Source of the DNA: Paenibacillus taiwanensis DSM 18679
GTDB taxonomy: Bacteria > Bacillota > Bacilli > Paenibacillales > Paenibacillaceae
Direction: 5' to 3'
Length of the DNA stretch: 64,000 bases
NCBI RefSeq assembly: GCF_000425125.1
Contig: NZ_KE384307.1
Span: forward strand, 982,660 to 1,046,659
The notes under the pieces are model-generated. The model ran no database searches and was not told the origin of the DNA. It saw nothing but the letters and a program-made list of their open reading frames with translations. The position numbers and the translations under genes are program-made. Position 1 is the stretch's first letter, and each line of letters opens with the position of its first letter. Shown here one piece after another: positions 61,654-64,000 of this stretch.

Positions 61654-64000
61654 GTGAAAAAAATATCATGGGTCCTGATCGTGGCACTTTGCTTAGAGAT
61701 ATTGTCACCTGGCATTCTAAGCATGCAGCAGTCAGTTCAGGCATTGGAAGGACAGCAGCAGGGAGAGCTGCTGACCATTGACAGCTTGGCAGCAAAATAC
61801 CAAGTGTCACCGACGAGCATTATTGAAATGCTGAATGCGGGTTACAACTTAATGGATATAGCTACTGCACTAGACAAAAATGAAGACGTTTCGAAATTAT
61901 TCGAAACGCTAAATATGTTATTCCCGGGTAAAGGGAAGCCGTATGAGCCACCGACAGTCACGGATGCAACGTATTGGTCGCAATTATTGAGCAGCGTAGC
62001 GCTTAAAAGCGTAGGAGAGGTTACTTATGAGCCTGAGTCGGTTACGGGCTCGGTCTATGCGCGTTTAAGCCTAAATTCGAGTAGTGCAAGTCAGTACGAT
62101 GAATTAACGTTAAAGAACCAGCACGTCAAGCTGGATCAGGCGCCATATAGCGTCAGCACAGGGGTAGAAAATATCTCGACACAGGATGGATCATTAAATT
62201 TAACTGTGACGGACATAGGCATTCCCGGTCGCAACGGCTTGTCTTTTCAGTTAACTCGTTTGTATAACAGTAATGATGCAGAATATTACAATAAGGGAAG
62301 CGTTCCAAGCTATGTTACGACATACTTTTATACACCTGTTGTAATCGCTAAAATTTATAAACAAAACAGGGTTACGAATCAATATGAGTATCATACGCAG
62401 ATGGAAATTAGAAGCCACCTGTTTGAGTATAAGGATTACTGGAGAGATATGCCCACCTATACGATCGAGGACCTTAAAGGTCGTACCGACAATCGTGATG
62501 CATTTAAAAGAGATCACCTTTCCGACCCTAATAAAGCACTACAGGAATTTACATTTAATAGCGGAGACGATATAATTCGTGCCTACTTATATCCAACAGG
62601 GGAGTTATCGCCGAAACATCCTTATGCTTATGAGGGATACCCAGGGACGAAGCAGGATAATAAGGTGTTCAAGGATCTATCCGATAGACAAACACGACTA
62701 GGCACAGGTTGGAGCTGGGATATCCCTCAGGTGCAGATGATAGGAGGTTATAAGTATGTTCGACTGCCGGGTGGTGGTACATATCTGGCAAGTAATAGCG
62801 AAGCAAAGTTGGTTGATTATCCATGGGACGATATTCTTTTTTACAATGATTTTAGTCGATTAGTAGAGGGTGTCCCTTCTGAATTTGTACTGAAATATAA
62901 AAATGGAACATCCTATTACTTTACACGTGAGGGTAATCTGCTGCAAATTACTGATACGCATGGAAATTATATCAACTTTAAATATGAAAAGCCCTATAAT
63001 GAAGAACAATATGTTTTGAAGCAAGTGAGTGATCCGCTAGGAAATAAGCTTACATTTACCTATGAATATCAGAAGATCACGGTTACGAATGGAACAGACA
63101 CGGTTGCGTATCAAACGATGCTTATCCCCGGCTCATCAAGCAGTGAAGCTGGAAGCGTATTTACATTGTCTTCTGTAAAGGATGTTTCTGGGAAAACGAC
63201 GTACTACACGTATAAATTTGCAGAGTCTAAGTTTTCAATTATATATAATGTGGAGCCTAATGAGCGAAATGATTTTGCCTTGATTAGCAGTATTCATCAT
63301 CCTACAGGTGCGAAAACGGTATTTAGTTATGACTCGTTTATGCGTAGATCCGGTTATTATACGAAGCAGTTAAACTATCGAATAGTTGAACGAAAAGAAA
63401 TACAGGAATATGTAGATGGTCGTGTGACGGAGAGCAATAACCGTACGTTCCGTTACGAATTGGATCCGTATTATTACAAGGGGGATTATCAGTACCAAAC
63501 GATTATGTCTAGCGGGGACCTTACAACGATTTATATCTATAACAAGATTATGGATAAAGATAACCCTAAATTCTTTCATCTTGAAACGATAGTGCGAGCA
63601 GGTAATACGGAGCACGTTACGATCAAGGGCTACGACGCTAATATCCATCGCCCCTATCCAACCCAGATCATCACCAAAAATCGCAGCGGCAGTGCAGAAG
63701 GTCCGGCTTTGGTCACCAATCGGCAATATGATATATACGGCAACATTACCAGTGAAACAAACAATATGGGCGGCAGCACGATCACTACCTATGATCCAAC
63801 ATTTGCGCTGCCGCAGACAATTACAACCAAGGTCGATGCGAACCAACAGTCGGTGACTCGATTTGTACGGAATAGCCAAGGCTCGGTAGTGGAGTCCAAG
63901 ACGTATGCGAATGCCGAAGGCGGACCGCTGCTGCGGCACACGAACTTTGAGTATGACGGCTTTGGTAATGTGACGAAGGTGATTGCCAATAACAACGGCA
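61654..64000 (+). CDS. RHS/YD-repeat wall-associated protein, N-terminal part (partial)
   Basis: The frame stays open from GTG 61654 to the end of the window (782 codons). AAGGGG lies nine bases upstream. A signal peptide (ISWVLIVALCLEILSPGILS) is followed by a helical region with LAAKYQVSPTSIIEMLNAGY. Next comes the typical start of an RHS shell, VSTGVENISTQDGSLNLTVT with GRNGLSFQLTRLYNS. YD-type repeats then appear (FTREGNLLQITDTHGNYINF, YDIYGNITSE, YDGFGNVTKV). Such proteins fold into a cage that encloses a C-terminal toxin or carry wall-binding functions, as in WapA. The C-terminal tip and any immunity gene lie beyond the window. Confidence 0.85.
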   Translation, partial: MKKISWVLIVALCLEILSPGILSMQQSVQALEGQQQGELLTIDSLAAKYQVSPTSIIEMLNAGYNLMDIATALDKNEDVSKLFETLNMLFPGKGKPYEPPTVTDATYWSQLLSSVALKSVGEVTYEPESVTGSVYARLSLNSSSASQYDELTLKNQHVKLDQAPYSVSTGVENISTQDGSLNLTVTDIGIPGRNGLSFQLTRLYNSNDAEYYNKGSVPSYVTTYFYTPVVIAKIYKQNRVTNQYEYHTQMEIRSHLFEYKDYWRDMPTYTIEDLKGRTDNRDAFKRDHLSDPNKALQEFTFNSGDDIIRAYLYPTGELSPKHPYAYEGYPGTKQDNKVFKDLSDRQTRLGTGWSWDIPQVQMIGGYKYVRLPGGGTYLASNSEAKLVDYPWDDILFYNDFSRLVEGVPSEFVLKYKNGTSYYFTREGNLLQITDTHGNYINFKYEKPYNEEQYVLKQVSDPLGNKLTFTYEYQKITVTNGTDTVAYQTMLIPGSSSSEAGSVFTLSSVKDVSGKTTYYTYKFAESKFSIIYNVEPNERNDFALISSIHHPTGAKTVFSYDSFMRRSGYYTKQLNYRIVERKEIQEYVDGRVTESNNRTFRYELDPYYYKGDYQYQTIMSSGDLTTIYIYNKIMDKDNPKFFHLETIVRAGNTEHVTIKGYDANIHRPYPTQIITKNRSGSAEGPALVTNRQYDIYGNITSETNNMGGSTITTYDPTFALPQTITTKVDANQQSVTRFVRNSQGSVVESKTYANAEGGPLLRHTNFEYDGFGNVTKVIANNNG

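Overview
The window looks like a chromosomal segment of a spore-forming Paenibacillus, most likely of the P. alvei group. It encodes a cholesterol-dependent cytolysin of alveolysin type. It also has two cell-surface proteins ending in three SLH domains, a Bacillales yqzE/yqhG/yqhH neighbourhood, a CwlD-like amidase, AGGAGG-type ribosome binding sites and frequent GTG/TTG starts. No rRNA, tRNA or CRISPR array was seen. The genus is inferred from gene content only.

Layout. (1) 1-10.2 kb: a Wzx/Wzy-type surface polysaccharide operon. It runs from the tail of an initiating sugar transferase through a glycosyltransferase fused in frame to a nucleotide-sugar dehydrogenase, an epimerase, an acetyltransferase, two GT4 enzymes, a polymerase and a flippase to a small membrane protein, and closes with a strong hairpin. 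The dehydrogenase-epimerase pair suggests a HexNAc uronic acid such as GalNAcA. (2) 10.2-21.3 kb: mostly housekeeping and envelope genes: nucleoside hydrolase, GH18-SLH protein, divergent polysaccharide deacetylase, CwlD-like amidase, YqzE, and the SNF2 helicase YqhH with YqhG. (3) 21.5-30.5 kb: class II ribonucleotide reductase under two NrdR boxes, the cytolysin, a DinB-family gene under a LexA box, a VOC protein, and a four-gene polar amino acid ABC operon. (4) 30.6-38.5 kb: a 1403-residue SLH-anchored phosphoesterase, a GlnK/GlnL-like two-component pair and an ETX/MTX2-type pore-forming toxin. (5) 38.6-49.1 kb: a DsbA-nitroreductase operon with a palindrome over its -10 box, a PadR-BtrH pair, a cupin, acetyltransferases, a three-gene exopolysaccharide-like set (GT2, acyltransferase, GH18) and a second nitroreductase. 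(6) 49.1-53.3 kb: a MutS2 paralogue without an Smr domain. Its long leader contains a promoter, a seven-codon ORF with a perfect RBS, an extended stem-loop and two intrinsic terminators. (7) 53.3-58 kb: an eroding stretch with three pseudogenes (siderophore-binding lipoprotein, GNAT, MocR regulator) and an IS200-type element, alongside intact coaA and a phosphatase gene. (8) 58.1-64 kb: three consecutive secreted repeat proteins, ending in an RHS/YD-repeat protein cut by the window edge.

The strongest candidate for something undescribed is the leader before the Smr-less MutS2 paralogue. Its arrangement is what ribosome-stalling attenuation would need, and canonical MutS2 proteins act on ribosomes. 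The secreted RHS neighbourhood, the PadR-BtrH pair and the ETX/MTX2 toxin are also worth attention. All starts were chosen from visible ribosome binding sites, and no database search was possible.
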